Notes: generated from the sequence alone by a model not told the origin. A stretch of 64,000 nt of DNA from Bifidobacterium sp. B4142 (GCF_026537325.1 NZ_JAFNMJ010000002.1:248001-312000), one strand, 5' to 3'; counted from the first letter of the stretch, positions 8,670 to 18,144 are shown. A program made the numbers and translations.

Positions 8670-9602
8670 GTGGATCAGGATCTGCAGGACTTCACCGACT
8701 ATCTTTCCCGGGTGGCAGGCAAGAGTCCCAATACCGTCCGCTCCTACCGGGCCGACCTGGCAGGCTTTCTGCACCTGATGCATCTGCATGGCATCGATGA
8801 TCCCGCGCAGATCGACCTGGCCACCATCAGGTCCTGGCTGGCCCACGAATCCGCCACCCACGCCCGCTCGACCATGGCCCGGAAGACAGCCGCTCTCAGG
8901 TCCTTCTTCGGCTGGCTGAGCCGGCATGGCCGCATCAAGACCGACCCAACCCTGGCCCTGAGCAGCCCTAAGCAGTCCGAGCACCTGCCACGAATCCTGA
9001 CGCACGACCAGGCCCGCACCCTGATGGATACAGTTGACGAGGATCCGGTCGAGCACCGGGAGGACCAGGAGGTTCAAGCGGCCCTGCAGGTGCGGGACGC
9101 GGCCATGCTGGAGCTGCTCTACGCCACGGGCATGCGTGTGGCCGAGCTCTGCGGACTGGACCTGGATGATGTGAACCGGCACAGCCGAACCGTAAAGGTC
9201 CTGGGCAAGGGATCCAAGGAGCGGGTCCTGCCCTATGGCCTGCCCGCCGATCGTGCTCTGGACCGTTGGCTGGGGGAGGGGCGGCCGGTCCTGGCGGGCG
9301 CAACGGCCAAATCGGCCCGCAAGGCCGGTCAGGCCCTCTTCCTGGGTCAACTGGGCGGCAGGGTTGGTCAGCGTCAGGTCCGCAAGGTGGTCCACCAGGC
9401 GGCCGGTCAGGCCGGGGTGCCCGACATAGCCCCCCATGCCCTGCGGCACTCGGCCGCCACGCATATGCTGGATGGGGGAGCCGACCTGCGCGAGGTTCAG
9501 GAGATGCTGGGCCACTCCTCCCTGCGGACCACCCAGCGCTACACCCACGTTTCCATCGAGCAGCTGCGGGCCCGGTACAGGCAGGCTTTTCCAAGGGCCT
9601 GA
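8670..9602 (+). CDS. xerC: Tyrosine recombinase XerC
   Basis: Second housekeeping tyrosine recombinase, 310 aa, expected to act with XerD at dif. The core-binding domain shows TVRSYRADLAGFL; the catalytic residues include R156 (TGMRVAEL), K near 182 (GKGSKERVL), HALRH, LGHSSL and the nucleophile Y291 (QRYTH). The start chosen is the GTG at 8670, which has GAAGGGAG about 10 bases upstream; the frame is open to 8631, but the extra 13 residues are not family-like. A 16-residue stretch (about 125-140) between the two domains is longer than usual. No mobile element features flank it. Confidence 0.88.
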   Translation: MDQDLQDFTDYLSRVAGKSPNTVRSYRADLAGFLHLMHLHGIDDPAQIDLATIRSWLAHESATHARSTMARKTAALRSFFGWLSRHGRIKTDPTLALSSPKQSEHLPRILTHDQARTLMDTVDEDPVEHREDQEVQAALQVRDAAMLELLYATGMRVAELCGLDLDDVNRHSRTVKVLGKGSKERVLPYGLPADRALDRWLGEGRPVLAGATAKSARKAGQALFLGQLGGRVGQRQVRKVVHQAAGQAGVPDIAPHALRHSAATHMLDGGADLREVQEMLGHSSLRTTQRYTHVSIEQLRARYRQAFPRA

Positions 9603-9739
9603 AATCCGGCAAATGAGACAGGACTTGTCTTGGGAAACATCCTGGTATCAGAATATGGCGTATTGTAACTTGAACATCGGTCAAAGACTTTCGGGATACA
9701 GGCGAGACGTTGATAACCAGCTAAAGGGGAGCGGCAGGA

Positions 9740-11419
9740 ATGAAGAAAAGTTCACAGCTCACGGTGGTGTCAGCGGTCATCTGTGCCTTGGCGCTTCTGG
9801 CCAGTGGCTGCGGTAGTGGCGGCAGCAGTACCGATACCGAGGGTGCCGAGCAGTCGTCCGGCGACCAGGCCAGCAAAAACGCCGTGGTGTCGGTCCATGG
9901 GTGCGAGCCGGCCAACCCGCTCATTCCCAGCAGCGCCGCGGAAAGCTGCGGCGGGCAGGTCGTGGACGCCATCAACTCCAAACTGATCCGCTTCGATGAC
10001 CAGGGCAAGGCCCACAACGATCTGGCCTCGGAAATCAAGGGCAACGACGACATGTCCCAGTACAAGGTCACCCTGGCCGACGGGCGCAAGTTCTCGGATG
10101 GCACCCCTATCACCGCCAAGTCCTTCACCAGGGCCTGGTCCTGGAGCGCCAATGTGTCCAACGGCCAGCTGAACGCCAGCTTTTTCTCCAATATCAAGGG
10201 CTTTGATGACCTGCAGAAGCAGGGCGTGCCTACGGATGCCCAGTTCTCCGGATTGAAGGTCATCGATGACAAGACCTTCACCGTGGACCTCATTTCGCCC
10301 TCGTCCACCTTCCCCATTCAGGTGGGCTATACCTCTTTTGCGCCCCTGCCTGAATCCTTCTACAAGAATCCCAAGGCCTACGGGGAGAACCCGGTCAGCT
10401 CGGGTCCCTACAAGTTCGAATCCTGGCAGCACAACGTCATGATCAAGCTTCGCAGGAACGACGGCTACGACGGGGAGGTCAAGGTCCGCAACGGCGGCAT
10501 CGACTATAAGGTCTACACGGACCTGGGTTCCGCCTATTCCGATGTACAGGCGGGCAACCTGGATGTGATCGACAGGATTCCCACCTCCGCCGTCAAGACT
10601 TTCATGACCGACAGCATGGTTCAGAGTTATAACAAGCCCGGCTCCACCCTGCAGATGTTCACCATTCCTACCACGATGGAGCATTTCGGCCAGGATCAGG
10701 AGGGCCACCTGCGCCGCCTGGCCATCTCCATGGCGATTGACCGGAAGATGCTGATCGACAAGGTCCTGGGCGGTCTGGGCGTGCAGCCCACCGACTTCAC
10801 CGCGCCGACCATTCCAGGCTATACCAAGGATCTCAAGGGTTCGGACAACCTCAGGTACAACGCCAAGAAGGCCAAGGAGTACTGGGCCAAGGCCGATGCC
10901 ATCAGCAAGTGGCCGGCAGACAAGAGCTTCCAACTGCTTTACAGTTCGGATGGCGGAGCCAAGGACTTCTACGACGGCATGGCTAACTCCATCAAGAACA
11001 CGCTTGGCATCAAGGCCGAGGCCTCTCCCGTGCCCACCTTCAGCGAGTTCCGCGGCAACATCAAAAAGCGCCTCTATAACAATGTGGCCTTCAGGTCTTC
11101 ATGGTCGCCCGACTATCCATCGCCAGAGAGCTATCTGATGAGCAACTTCGCCAGCTCGGCGGCCGATGGCAACGGATCCAACGATGGCGACTACAAGAAC
11201 TCCAAGTTCGACGCCCTGCTGAAGCAGGCTGCCAAGGCCAAGGATACCGATGAAGCCAACAGGCTCTTCCAGCAGGCTGAGGAGATCCTTCTACAGGACA
11301 TGCCGGCGGTTCCGCTCTATTATGGAAACAACATTGGCGCCTCCGCCAAGAAGGTCCATGGGATGCGTCTGGGCTGGGATGGCTATCCGATCTTCCCGGA
11401 GCTGTCCAAGGACCAGTAA
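9740..11419 (+). CDS. Oligopeptide ABC transporter substrate-binding lipoprotein, copy 1
   Basis: Family 5 solute-binding protein (559 aa) exported and lipid-anchored: a signal peptide ends in the lipobox LLASGC with acylated Cys24, followed by a Gly/Ser/Thr linker. Family hallmarks are FSDGTPITAKSFTRAW near residue 115, FPIQVGYTSFAPLP, GPYKFESW and DRIP. It delivers peptides to the permeases at 13350 and 14293. It is closely paralogous to the next gene over its whole length but carries an extra Cys pair (C55, C70), which could form a disulphide in the mature N-terminal lobe. The ligand may instead be another family 5 substrate. AAGGGGAG about 8 bases upstream supports the start. Confidence 0.88.
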   Translation: MKKSSQLTVVSAVICALALLASGCGSGGSSTDTEGAEQSSGDQASKNAVVSVHGCEPANPLIPSSAAESCGGQVVDAINSKLIRFDDQGKAHNDLASEIKGNDDMSQYKVTLADGRKFSDGTPITAKSFTRAWSWSANVSNGQLNASFFSNIKGFDDLQKQGVPTDAQFSGLKVIDDKTFTVDLISPSSTFPIQVGYTSFAPLPESFYKNPKAYGENPVSSGPYKFESWQHNVMIKLRRNDGYDGEVKVRNGGIDYKVYTDLGSAYSDVQAGNLDVIDRIPTSAVKTFMTDSMVQSYNKPGSTLQMFTIPTTMEHFGQDQEGHLRRLAISMAIDRKMLIDKVLGGLGVQPTDFTAPTIPGYTKDLKGSDNLRYNAKKAKEYWAKADAISKWPADKSFQLLYSSDGGAKDFYDGMANSIKNTLGIKAEASPVPTFSEFRGNIKKRLYNNVAFRSSWSPDYPSPESYLMSNFASSAADGNGSNDGDYKNSKFDALLKQAAKAKDTDEANRLFQQAEEILLQDMPAVPLYYGNNIGASAKKVHGMRLGWDGYPIFPELSKDQ

Positions 11420-11497
11420 TGATCGTGCCGGAAACGGCATGAACCGCCGTCGATGACTGGCGGTTCGGGAAACCAACCAAAGGAAAGAGCAAGATAT

Positions 11498-13159
11498 ATG
11501 AAGAAGCAATCGGCCCTGACCATTGCGGGTGCCGGACTGTGCGTCATGGCACTCACGCTGGGTGCCTGCGGCGGATCCGGTGGATCGGACTCCTCTGCCA
11601 AGGGGACCAACGGTGGCAGCTCGAATGCCGTCATCTCGGTCTTCAACCCTGAGCCGGCCAATCCGCTCATCCCCAGCATGACCAACGAGGTGGGGGGTGG
11701 CAACCCCATCGACGTCATGTTCTCCAAGCTGGTCCGCTTTGACGACAAGGGCAAGCCAGTCAACGAGATCGCCAAGCAGATCAAGGCCAACGAGGACAAC
11801 ACCCAGTACACCGTGACCATCAACGACGGCTGGAAGTTCTCGGATGGCACCCCGGTCACCGCACAGTCCTTTACCAAGGCCTGGTCTTGGGCGTCCAGCA
11901 TCGCCAACAAGCAGCTGGGCTCCAGCTTCTTCGCCAACATCAAGGGTTATGACGACCTGCAGAAGGAGGGCACCCCCAGCGATGCCCAGCTGTCCGGCCT
12001 GAAGGTCATCGACAACAAGACCTTCACCGTTGATCTGACCTCGCCTTCCTCCACCTTCCCCATCCAGGTGGGCTACACCGCCTTTGCGCCCCTGCCTGAG
12101 TCCTTCTATAAGGACACCAAGGCCTTCGGTGAGAAGCCGGTGACCGTGGGACCCTACAAGTTCCAGTCCTGGGAGCACAACAAGTCCATCAAGGTCGTCA
12201 AGGACCCCGCTTACAAGGGCGGCGTCAAGGTCAAGAACGGCGGCGTGGAGTTCCGCTCCTACACCGATGCCACCGCAGCCTACCGCGACGTGCAGGCCGG
12301 CAACCTGGATGTGCTGGACACTCTGCCCGCCTCGGCTCGTAAGACCTTCCAGACCGACAACACGGTCCAGGCCATCAACGACCCGGGCTCGGTCATCCAG
12401 ATGTTCACCATCCCCTCCTACATGAAGCACTTCGGCCAGGATCAGGAGGGCAAGCTCCGCCGCCAGGCCATCTCCATGGCCATCGACCGGCCAACCATCA
12501 TCAAGAAGGTGCTGTCCGGAACCGCCAAGGAGGTCCACGACTTCACTGCCCCCGTCATTCCCGGCTATTCAACCAGTATCAAGGGATCTGACGTGCTCAA
12601 GTACAACCCGTCCAAGGCCAAGGAGCTCTGGGCCGAGGCCAACAAGATCTCCCCATGGAGTGAGGGCGACACCTTCAAGATCGCCTACAACGCCGATGGC
12701 GCCCACAAGGAGATCTACGACGCCGTGACCAACTCCATCAAGAACGCCCTGGGCATCCAGGCTGCAGGCAACCCTCTGCCCACCTTCAGCGAGTTCCGCT
12801 CCAACGTGCAGAACCGCAAGTTCACCGACTCGGCCTTCCGCTCCGGTTGGCAGCCCGACTACCCCTCGCCCGAGAGCTACCTGTCCAGCAACTTCGCCAG
12901 CTCGGCAGCCAACGGCAACGGGTCCAATGACGGCGACTACAAGAACCCCGAGTTCGACGGCCTGATGGACAAGGCAGCCTCCGCCAAGAGCATCGACGAG
13001 GCCAACAAGATCTACCAGCAGTCCGAAGAGCTGCTCTTCCGCGACCTGCCCGCAGTTCCGCTCTACTACCAGAACTCCAACGGCGTGGCCGCCAAGAACG
13101 TCCAAGGATTCTCCTTCAACTGGAAGGGCGTCCCTGCTTACTACAACATCAGCAAGTGA
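11498..13159 (+). CDS. Oligopeptide ABC transporter substrate-binding lipoprotein, copy 2
   Basis: A 553-aa family 5 binding lipoprotein with lipobox LTLGAC near residue 22 and a Gly/Ser-rich linker. It is collinear with copy 1 (shared blocks such as SSTFPIQVGYT, FGQDQEG, SFF-NIKG-DDLQK, SSAANGNGSNDGDYKN), so the pair arose by tandem duplication and has since diverged. ATG 11498 is preferred to the upstream in-frame 11453 because AAAGGAAAGAG precedes it and it restores the MKKQ signal peptide start. It is followed by a strong hairpin before the permease genes, which may keep binding protein levels above permease levels. Confidence 0.9.
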   Translation: MKKQSALTIAGAGLCVMALTLGACGGSGGSDSSAKGTNGGSSNAVISVFNPEPANPLIPSMTNEVGGGNPIDVMFSKLVRFDDKGKPVNEIAKQIKANEDNTQYTVTINDGWKFSDGTPVTAQSFTKAWSWASSIANKQLGSSFFANIKGYDDLQKEGTPSDAQLSGLKVIDNKTFTVDLTSPSSTFPIQVGYTAFAPLPESFYKDTKAFGEKPVTVGPYKFQSWEHNKSIKVVKDPAYKGGVKVKNGGVEFRSYTDATAAYRDVQAGNLDVLDTLPASARKTFQTDNTVQAINDPGSVIQMFTIPSYMKHFGQDQEGKLRRQAISMAIDRPTIIKKVLSGTAKEVHDFTAPVIPGYSTSIKGSDVLKYNPSKAKELWAEANKISPWSEGDTFKIAYNADGAHKEIYDAVTNSIKNALGIQAAGNPLPTFSEFRSNVQNRKFTDSAFRSGWQPDYPSPESYLSSNFASSAANGNGSNDGDYKNPEFDGLMDKAASAKSIDEANKIYQQSEELLFRDLPAVPLYYQNSNGVAAKNVQGFSFNWKGVPAYYNISK

Positions 13160-13204
13160 GATGACGGGAGCCTGAATCCCGCACCTGACAGCTGACACCG
13201 CCCG

Positions 13205-13241
13205 GGCCGGCGCGGAAGGATCCATTCCGCGCCGGCCTTGG
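13205..13241 (+). terminator. Strong hairpin between binding-protein and permease genes
   Basis: A perfect 13-bp stem, GGCCGGCGCGGAA (13205-13217) and TTCCGCGCCGGCC (13225-13237), with a 7-base loop, followed by TTGGTGTCTTT. It lies inside the transporter gene run and may be a partial terminator or an mRNA 3'-end stabiliser rather than an absolute stop. Confidence 0.65.
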
Positions 13242-13349
13242 TGTCTTTGCACCCCTGTTGAGGTGTGCTGGTAGACTCAAACAAGAATTTTTGCGGCGGC
13301 CCCGATCCCCATGCCGATCCCGGTCGCGGATGACAAAGGAGAATAGCCG

Positions 13350-14276
13350 ATGGGAAAATATCTTCTGCGACGTATTCTGCAGATGATCCCCGTCGTTCTC
13401 GGCACGACACTGCTGATATACGCGCTGGTCTTCGCGCTTCCCGGCGACCCTGTGGCCGCCATGTTCGGAGACAAGCCGGTCAACCAGGCCGTTGCCGCAC
13501 AGATACGTTCGGAATACAATCTCGACAAGCCCTTCATCGTGCAGTACGTGCTCTTCCTGAAGAACGCGCTGACCCTGAACTTCGGCAACACCTTCGCCGG
13601 CCAGCCCGTGATCAGCGTGATCGGCAGGGCCTTCCCGGTGACCATCAAGCTGGCCCTGATGGCCTTCGTCTTCGAGGGCGTCTTCGGCGTGATCTTCGGC
13701 ATCATCGGCGGCCTGACCAAGGGCAAGTGGTCGGACAACATCATCCTGGTCCTCTCCCTGCTGCTGATTTCGGTGCCTACCTTCGTCACCGGCTTCATCC
13801 TGCAGTACCTGTTCGGCGTCAAATGGCATCTGCTGCCGGCTACAGCCGGGGCCAATCCGGGCTTCATTGATCTGCTCATGCCGGCCGTTGTGCTGGGGTC
13901 GGTATCCATGGCCTCCATCATCCGTCTGACCAGGACGGAGATCACCTCCAACATCTCCGAGGACTACGTGCGCACGGCCCGGGCCAAAGGCATGAGCAAC
14001 CGGTCCGTCATCGTGCGGCATGTGCTGCGCAACTCCCTGATCCCCGTGGTCACCTACCTGGGCGCCGACATCGGCGGACTGATGGGCGGGGCCATGATCA
14101 CCGAGCGCATCTTCAACATCCAGGGCGTGGGCAACACCCTTTACCAGGCCATCCTGAGGGGCGAAGGCACCCTGGTGGTCTCCATCGTGACCATTCTGGT
14201 CCTGATCTTCGTCATCACCAGCCTCCTGGTCGACCTGCTCTACGCAGTGCTCGATCCGCGGATCCGGTATGCGTGA
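13350..14276 (+). CDS. Oligopeptide ABC transporter permease (DppB/OppB type)
   Basis: Inner-membrane permease of 308 aa with about six transmembrane helices. The N-terminus GKYLLRRILQMIPVVLGTTLLIYALVF is typical of the DppB/OppB family, and the EAA loop that docks on the ATPase is visible as EDYVRTARAKGMSNRSVIVRHVLRNSLIPV (residues about 205-235). AAAGGAG upstream supports ATG 13350. It forms the translocation pore with the next gene. An extended -10 like TGGTAGACT in the gap upstream could provide a second promoter, which is uncertain. Confidence 0.93.
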   Translation: MGKYLLRRILQMIPVVLGTTLLIYALVFALPGDPVAAMFGDKPVNQAVAAQIRSEYNLDKPFIVQYVLFLKNALTLNFGNTFAGQPVISVIGRAFPVTIKLALMAFVFEGVFGVIFGIIGGLTKGKWSDNIILVLSLLLISVPTFVTGFILQYLFGVKWHLLPATAGANPGFIDLLMPAVVLGSVSMASIIRLTRTEITSNISEDYVRTARAKGMSNRSVIVRHVLRNSLIPVVTYLGADIGGLMGGAMITERIFNIQGVGNTLYQAILRGEGTLVVSIVTILVLIFVITSLLVDLLYAVLDPRIRYA

Positions 14277-14292
14277 GGGAGAGGGACCGACT

Positions 14293-15297
14293 ATGAGTGA
14301 AACGGCAATGAACGAGTCAAGCGAACAGAACGAAAGCCAGGCCCGCGTCTACTTCCCTGACCCCCTGCCGGGGCAGGAGCGGTTCGTGGCCCCCATCGAC
14401 GAGACGCCCCTGCGCGAGGTGGACTCGGTGGATGAGGACGTGCCGCCCACCAGCATGTGGGCCGACGCCTGGAAGACCCTGAGGCGCAACCCGCTCTTCA
14501 TCATCTCCTCAATCCTGGCGATCGTGGTCATCCTGGTGGCCCTCTTCCCCAACCTCTTCGCCAGGCAGGACCCCATGGCCTGCAGCCTGTCCGACTCCCT
14601 GGAGCCCGGCCGGCCCGGGCACCCCCTCGGCTTCGACCTGCAGGGCTGCGACGTCTACAGCCGCGTCATCCACGGGGCCCGGACCTCGGTGGCCATCGGT
14701 ATCATGACCACCATCCTGGTCACCGTCTTCGGCGGCCTCATCGGCGCCATCGCCGGATTCTTCGGGGGCTGGGTCGACGCAGTGCTCAGCCGCATCACCG
14801 ACATCTTCTTCGCCATCCCCATGATCCTGGGCGCCATCGTGCTCCTGCAGATGTTCCGCACCTCCACCTCCCTGTGGAAGATCATCCTGACCCTGACCCT
14901 CTTCGGCTGGGTCAACATGGCCCGTATCACCCGCAGTGCCGTGCTGGAGGCCAAGAACCTGGAGTTCAACACCGCTTCCACGGCCCTGGGCTCCACGCCT
15001 CTGCGCAACCTCTTCCGACACATCATGCCCAACTCCCTGGCCCCGGTCATCGTCATGGCCACCATGTCGCTGGGCACCTACATCGTCTCTGAGGCCACGC
15101 TGAGCTTCCTGGGCATCGGCCTGCCCTCCACCGTGGTCTCCTGGGGCGGGGACATCTCGACGGCCCAGAACCTCCTGACCACCAACCCCTCGGTCCTCTT
15201 CTATCCCTCTGCAGCCCTGGCCATCACCGTGCTGGCCTTCATCATGATGGGCGACGCGGTCAAGGATGCGTTGGATCCCAAGAGCAGAACGGCCTGA
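14293..15297 (+). CDS. Oligopeptide ABC transporter permease (DppC/OppC type)
   Basis: Second pore subunit, 334 aa. An acidic, Ser/Glu-rich cytoplasmic N-terminus of about 60 residues leads into the OppC-N pattern DAWKTLRRNPLFIISSILAI, then the family features HPLGFDLQGCDVYSRVIHGARTS and the EAA loop (RNLFRHIMPNSLAPVIV). An in-frame ATG at 14269 overlaps the previous gene, but ATG 14293 is preferred because GGGAGAGGGA lies just upstream. Two cysteines in the first periplasmic loop region (CSLSD, GCDVY) are common in Gram-positive homologues. Confidence 0.92.
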   Translation: MSETAMNESSEQNESQARVYFPDPLPGQERFVAPIDETPLREVDSVDEDVPPTSMWADAWKTLRRNPLFIISSILAIVVILVALFPNLFARQDPMACSLSDSLEPGRPGHPLGFDLQGCDVYSRVIHGARTSVAIGIMTTILVTVFGGLIGAIAGFFGGWVDAVLSRITDIFFAIPMILGAIVLLQMFRTSTSLWKIILTLTLFGWVNMARITRSAVLEAKNLEFNTASTALGSTPLRNLFRHIMPNSLAPVIVMATMSLGTYIVSEATLSFLGIGLPSTVVSWGGDISTAQNLLTTNPSVLFYPSAALAITVLAFIMMGDAVKDALDPKSRTA

Positions 15298-15307
15298 GTG
15301 AGGAAGC

Positions 15308-17305
15308 ATGACTGAAGCAGACAAGAACATGACCACCAATCAGGAGCAGCAGCCCCTGCTCGACGTTCGGGACCTGCAGGTGGACTTCACCGCCGATGGG
15401 CGCACCGTCCACGCAGTTCGCGACGCCTCCTTCAACGTCTACCCCGGCCAGTGGGTGGCTATCGTGGGGGAGTCCGGCTCGGGCAAGTCCACCTCGGCCA
15501 TGGCTGTGCTGGGCCTTCTGCCCGGCACCGGCAAGGTGACCGGCGGCAGCATCAAGCTCAATGGCCGCGAGCTGGTGGGCCTGGACCGCAAGGACTATGA
15601 GGCGCTGCGTGGCTCCCAGGTGGGTCTGGTCCCGCAGGACCCCATGAGCAATCTGAACCCGGTCTGGCGCATCGGCTCCCAGGTCAAGGAGGCGCTGACC
15701 GCCAACCACATGGATGTCTCTCGGGAGAAGCGCTCCCGGTTGGCCAAGGCCCTGGCCGGCGATGAAGAGGTGACGCTCAAGAAGTCAGACGACGAGCTCT
15801 TCATCTCCTCCAAGGACCTGCCCGGCCTGCTGGAAGCCGCCCGTCAGGCCCTGAGTGATGCCGGGGTGGCCGACGTGGACAAGACCATGGAGGCCCTGAA
15901 GGCCGAGTGGGATGTGGGCTCCGAGACCCGCTGGGGCGTGGCCAAGTCCCTGATCGACGCCGGTGTGGATGACGATGCGGCCTGGAAGTTGGCCAAGGAG
16001 CATGTGACCGGTTCGGACATGGATGACCGCATTGCCGGTCTGCTGTCGGAGGCCGGGTTGCCCGAGGCCGCCACCAGGGCCAGGCAGTATCCGCATGAGT
16101 TCTCCGGCGGCATGCGCCAGCGCGCCCTGATCGCCATCGGCCTGGCCTCCCGGCCCGACCTGCTGATTGCGGACGAGCCCACCAGCGCCCTGGATGTGAC
16201 CGTCCAAAAGCGGATTCTGGACCACCTGCGCAACCTGACCGAATCCTTGGGCACCGCCGTGCTCTTCATCACCCACGACCTGGGTCTGGCGGCCGAGCGC
16301 GCCCAGCACATCGTGGTCATGTACCGGGGTCAGGTGGTGGAGTCCGGGCCCAGCCTGGAGGTCCTGCAGCACCCCCAGCACCCCTACACCAAGCGGTTGG
16401 TTCAGGCCGCGCCCTCGCTGGCCTCCCAGCGCATCATCTCCGCCAAGCAGCGCGGCCAGGATGCCGAAGACCTGCTGGAGCACCATGTCAAGGGCGAGAG
16501 CACCCTGGAGCGCAGCGAGCACGTCATCACCGTGGAGCACCTGACCCGCGAGTTCAGGCTGCCCCGGCGCAAAGAGATGTTCAAGGCTGTGGACGACGTC
16601 TCCTTCTCGGTCAAGCGGGGAACCACCTTGGCCATCGTGGGGGAGTCCGGCTCCGGCAAGTCCACCGTGGCCAACATGGTCCTGCACCTGCTCAAGCCCA
16701 CCTCGGGCCGGGTGACCTACGAGGGCCAGGACATCGCCGGCTTCGGCAGCCACGAGCTCATGGAGTTCCGTCGGCACGTGCAGCCGGTCTTCCAGAACCC
16801 TTACGGCTCCCTGGACCCCATGTACTCCATCTACCGCTCCATCGAGGAGCCCCTGCGCATCCACAAGATCGGCAACGCCAAGTCCCGGCAGAAGCGGGTC
16901 AAGGAGCTGCTGGACATGGTGGAGATGCCCGAGTCGGTCATGGGGCGCTACCCCAACGAGCTCTCCGGTGGACAGCGTCAGCGCATCGCCATCGCCCGGG
17001 CCATGGCCCTGAATCCGGATGTGATCATCTGCGACGAGGCCGTCTCCGCCTTGGACGTGCTGGTCCAGGATCAGGTGCTGCGGTTGCTCAACGACCTGCA
17101 GGCCGAGCAAGGGCTCAGCTACCTGTTCATCACCCACGATCTGGCCGTGGTCAGGCAGATCGCCGACGAGGTGGTGGTCATGCAGCACGGCCGACTGGTG
17201 GAGCACGCCACCACCGACGAGGTCTTCGACCACCCGCAACGCCAGTACACCAAGGATCTGCTGGACGCCATCCCCGGCGGCAAGCTGCGCCTGGGTCTTG
17301 ACTAG
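15308..17305 (+). CDS. Oligopeptide ABC transporter double ATP-binding protein (DppD-DppF fusion) with large insertion
   Basis: A 665-aa fusion of two OppD/OppF-like nucleotide-binding domains that would power the transporter as one polypeptide. Domain 1: Walker A GESGSGKST near residue 55, Q-loop VPQDPMSNLNP near 108, signature FSGGMRQRA near 264, Walker B LLIADEPTSALD. Domain 2: Walker A near 448, signature LSGGQRQRIAIARA near 553, Walker B VIICDEAVSALD, then the oligopeptide-type C-terminal tail. The distance from Q-loop to signature in domain 1 is about 155 residues against about 60 in ordinary OppD, so roughly 95 extra residues (about 145-245) sit in the helical subdomain. It is helical and charged with no cysteine motif. 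The insertion is in frame with the same codon style. Confidence 0.92.
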   Translation: MTEADKNMTTNQEQQPLLDVRDLQVDFTADGRTVHAVRDASFNVYPGQWVAIVGESGSGKSTSAMAVLGLLPGTGKVTGGSIKLNGRELVGLDRKDYEALRGSQVGLVPQDPMSNLNPVWRIGSQVKEALTANHMDVSREKRSRLAKALAGDEEVTLKKSDDELFISSKDLPGLLEAARQALSDAGVADVDKTMEALKAEWDVGSETRWGVAKSLIDAGVDDDAAWKLAKEHVTGSDMDDRIAGLLSEAGLPEAATRARQYPHEFSGGMRQRALIAIGLASRPDLLIADEPTSALDVTVQKRILDHLRNLTESLGTAVLFITHDLGLAAERAQHIVVMYRGQVVESGPSLEVLQHPQHPYTKRLVQAAPSLASQRIISAKQRGQDAEDLLEHHVKGESTLERSEHVITVEHLTREFRLPRRKEMFKAVDDVSFSVKRGTTLAIVGESGSGKSTVANMVLHLLKPTSGRVTYEGQDIAGFGSHELMEFRRHVQPVFQNPYGSLDPMYSIYRSIEEPLRIHKIGNAKSRQKRVKELLDMVEMPESVMGRYPNELSGGQRQRIAIARAMALNPDVIICDEAVSALDVLVQDQVLRLLNDLQAEQGLSYLFITHDLAVVRQIADEVVVMQHGRLVEHATTDEVFDHPQRQYTKDLLDAIPGGKLRLGLD

Positions 17306-17342
17306 GTATCCTTTGCACAGACTCACAAGGAAATGAGGCATC

Positions 17343-18140
17343 ATGGGATTGTTCGGTTTCGGCAAGAAACGCGCCAAGAAGCAGGCTGAGGAGGCCGTCG
17401 AGGAGTCCAAGGACGTTGAAAAGTCCACGGAGAAATCTGACCAAACCTCTCAGGCTGGCCGCGATGAAGCCGAGCAGAGCGGGAAGGGCCCCTGGGACAG
17501 TTTGGATTCCGAGGCCCCCGACACCGATGAGTACCTGGACATCGGTGCCCTGATGCTTCCCTTCCTCAAGGGCAGTGAGCTGAGGCTCAAGGCCAACTCG
17601 CAGACCGGCGACGTGCTGGGAGCCACCATCACCTACGGGTCCTCCAGTCTGGAGCTGGAGCCCTTTGCGGCCCCCAAGTCCCTGGGCCTCTGGGACGAGG
17701 TCCGGGCCGACCTGCTCAAGGCCAACCCCTCCTGCAAGGAGGTGGACGGCGTCTTCGGCAAGGAGCTGACCCTGCCCGTCAAGGTCAAGGGTAAGAACCT
17801 GGTGACCCGGGTGGTGGGCATCGACGGACCCCGTTGGATGCTGCGAGGCATCTTCTCCGGTCCTGCGGCCAAGGGCGGCAAGGAGAAGGATGTGCTCGAC
17901 GGCTACCTGGCCGACCTGGTCGTGGTCCGTGGCGATGAGCCCCTGGCCCCCCGTGACCTGGTTCCCATGCATGCGCCCATCACCCCCAACCAGCGTCGAG
18001 GAGAAGCCGAAGACTCGGAGTCCAAGGACGATGAGAGTGCGCAGATCCCCGGCAGGCCTGAGGGCCCCTTCGATTCGGATCAGCAGACCGAGGTGAAGAC
18101 CACACTGTCTCGCGGACCCATGTTCTCGGAGGTCCGCTAA
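17343..18140 (+). CDS. DUF3710 domain protein
   Basis: A 265-aa soluble protein with a Lys/Glu-rich N-terminus (about 60 residues, likely disordered) and a DUF3710 core: YLDIGALMLPFLKGSELRLK, then LEPFAAPKSLGLWDEVRADL and the conserved GIDGPRWMLRGIFSGPAA. The family is actinobacterial and of unknown role. In this order, DUF3710, DUF3159 and a TRAM RNA methyltransferase are neighbours in many actinobacteria, as here. The acidic C-terminal tail after residue 210 is not conserved. The start ATG has AAGGAAATGAG upstream. Confidence 0.88.
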   Translation: MGLFGFGKKRAKKQAEEAVEESKDVEKSTEKSDQTSQAGRDEAEQSGKGPWDSLDSEAPDTDEYLDIGALMLPFLKGSELRLKANSQTGDVLGATITYGSSSLELEPFAAPKSLGLWDEVRADLLKANPSCKEVDGVFGKELTLPVKVKGKNLVTRVVGIDGPRWMLRGIFSGPAAKGGKEKDVLDGYLADLVVVRGDEPLAPRDLVPMHAPITPNQRRGEAEDSESKDDESAQIPGRPEGPFDSDQQTEVKTTLSRGPMFSEVR

Positions 18141-18144
18141 GGCT

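Noticed and set aside
374-9602. Two tyrosine recombinases as signs of a prophage or integrative element
   Set aside because: Both have housekeeping XerC/XerD features and core gene neighbours, with no excisionase, phage or attachment-site repeats.
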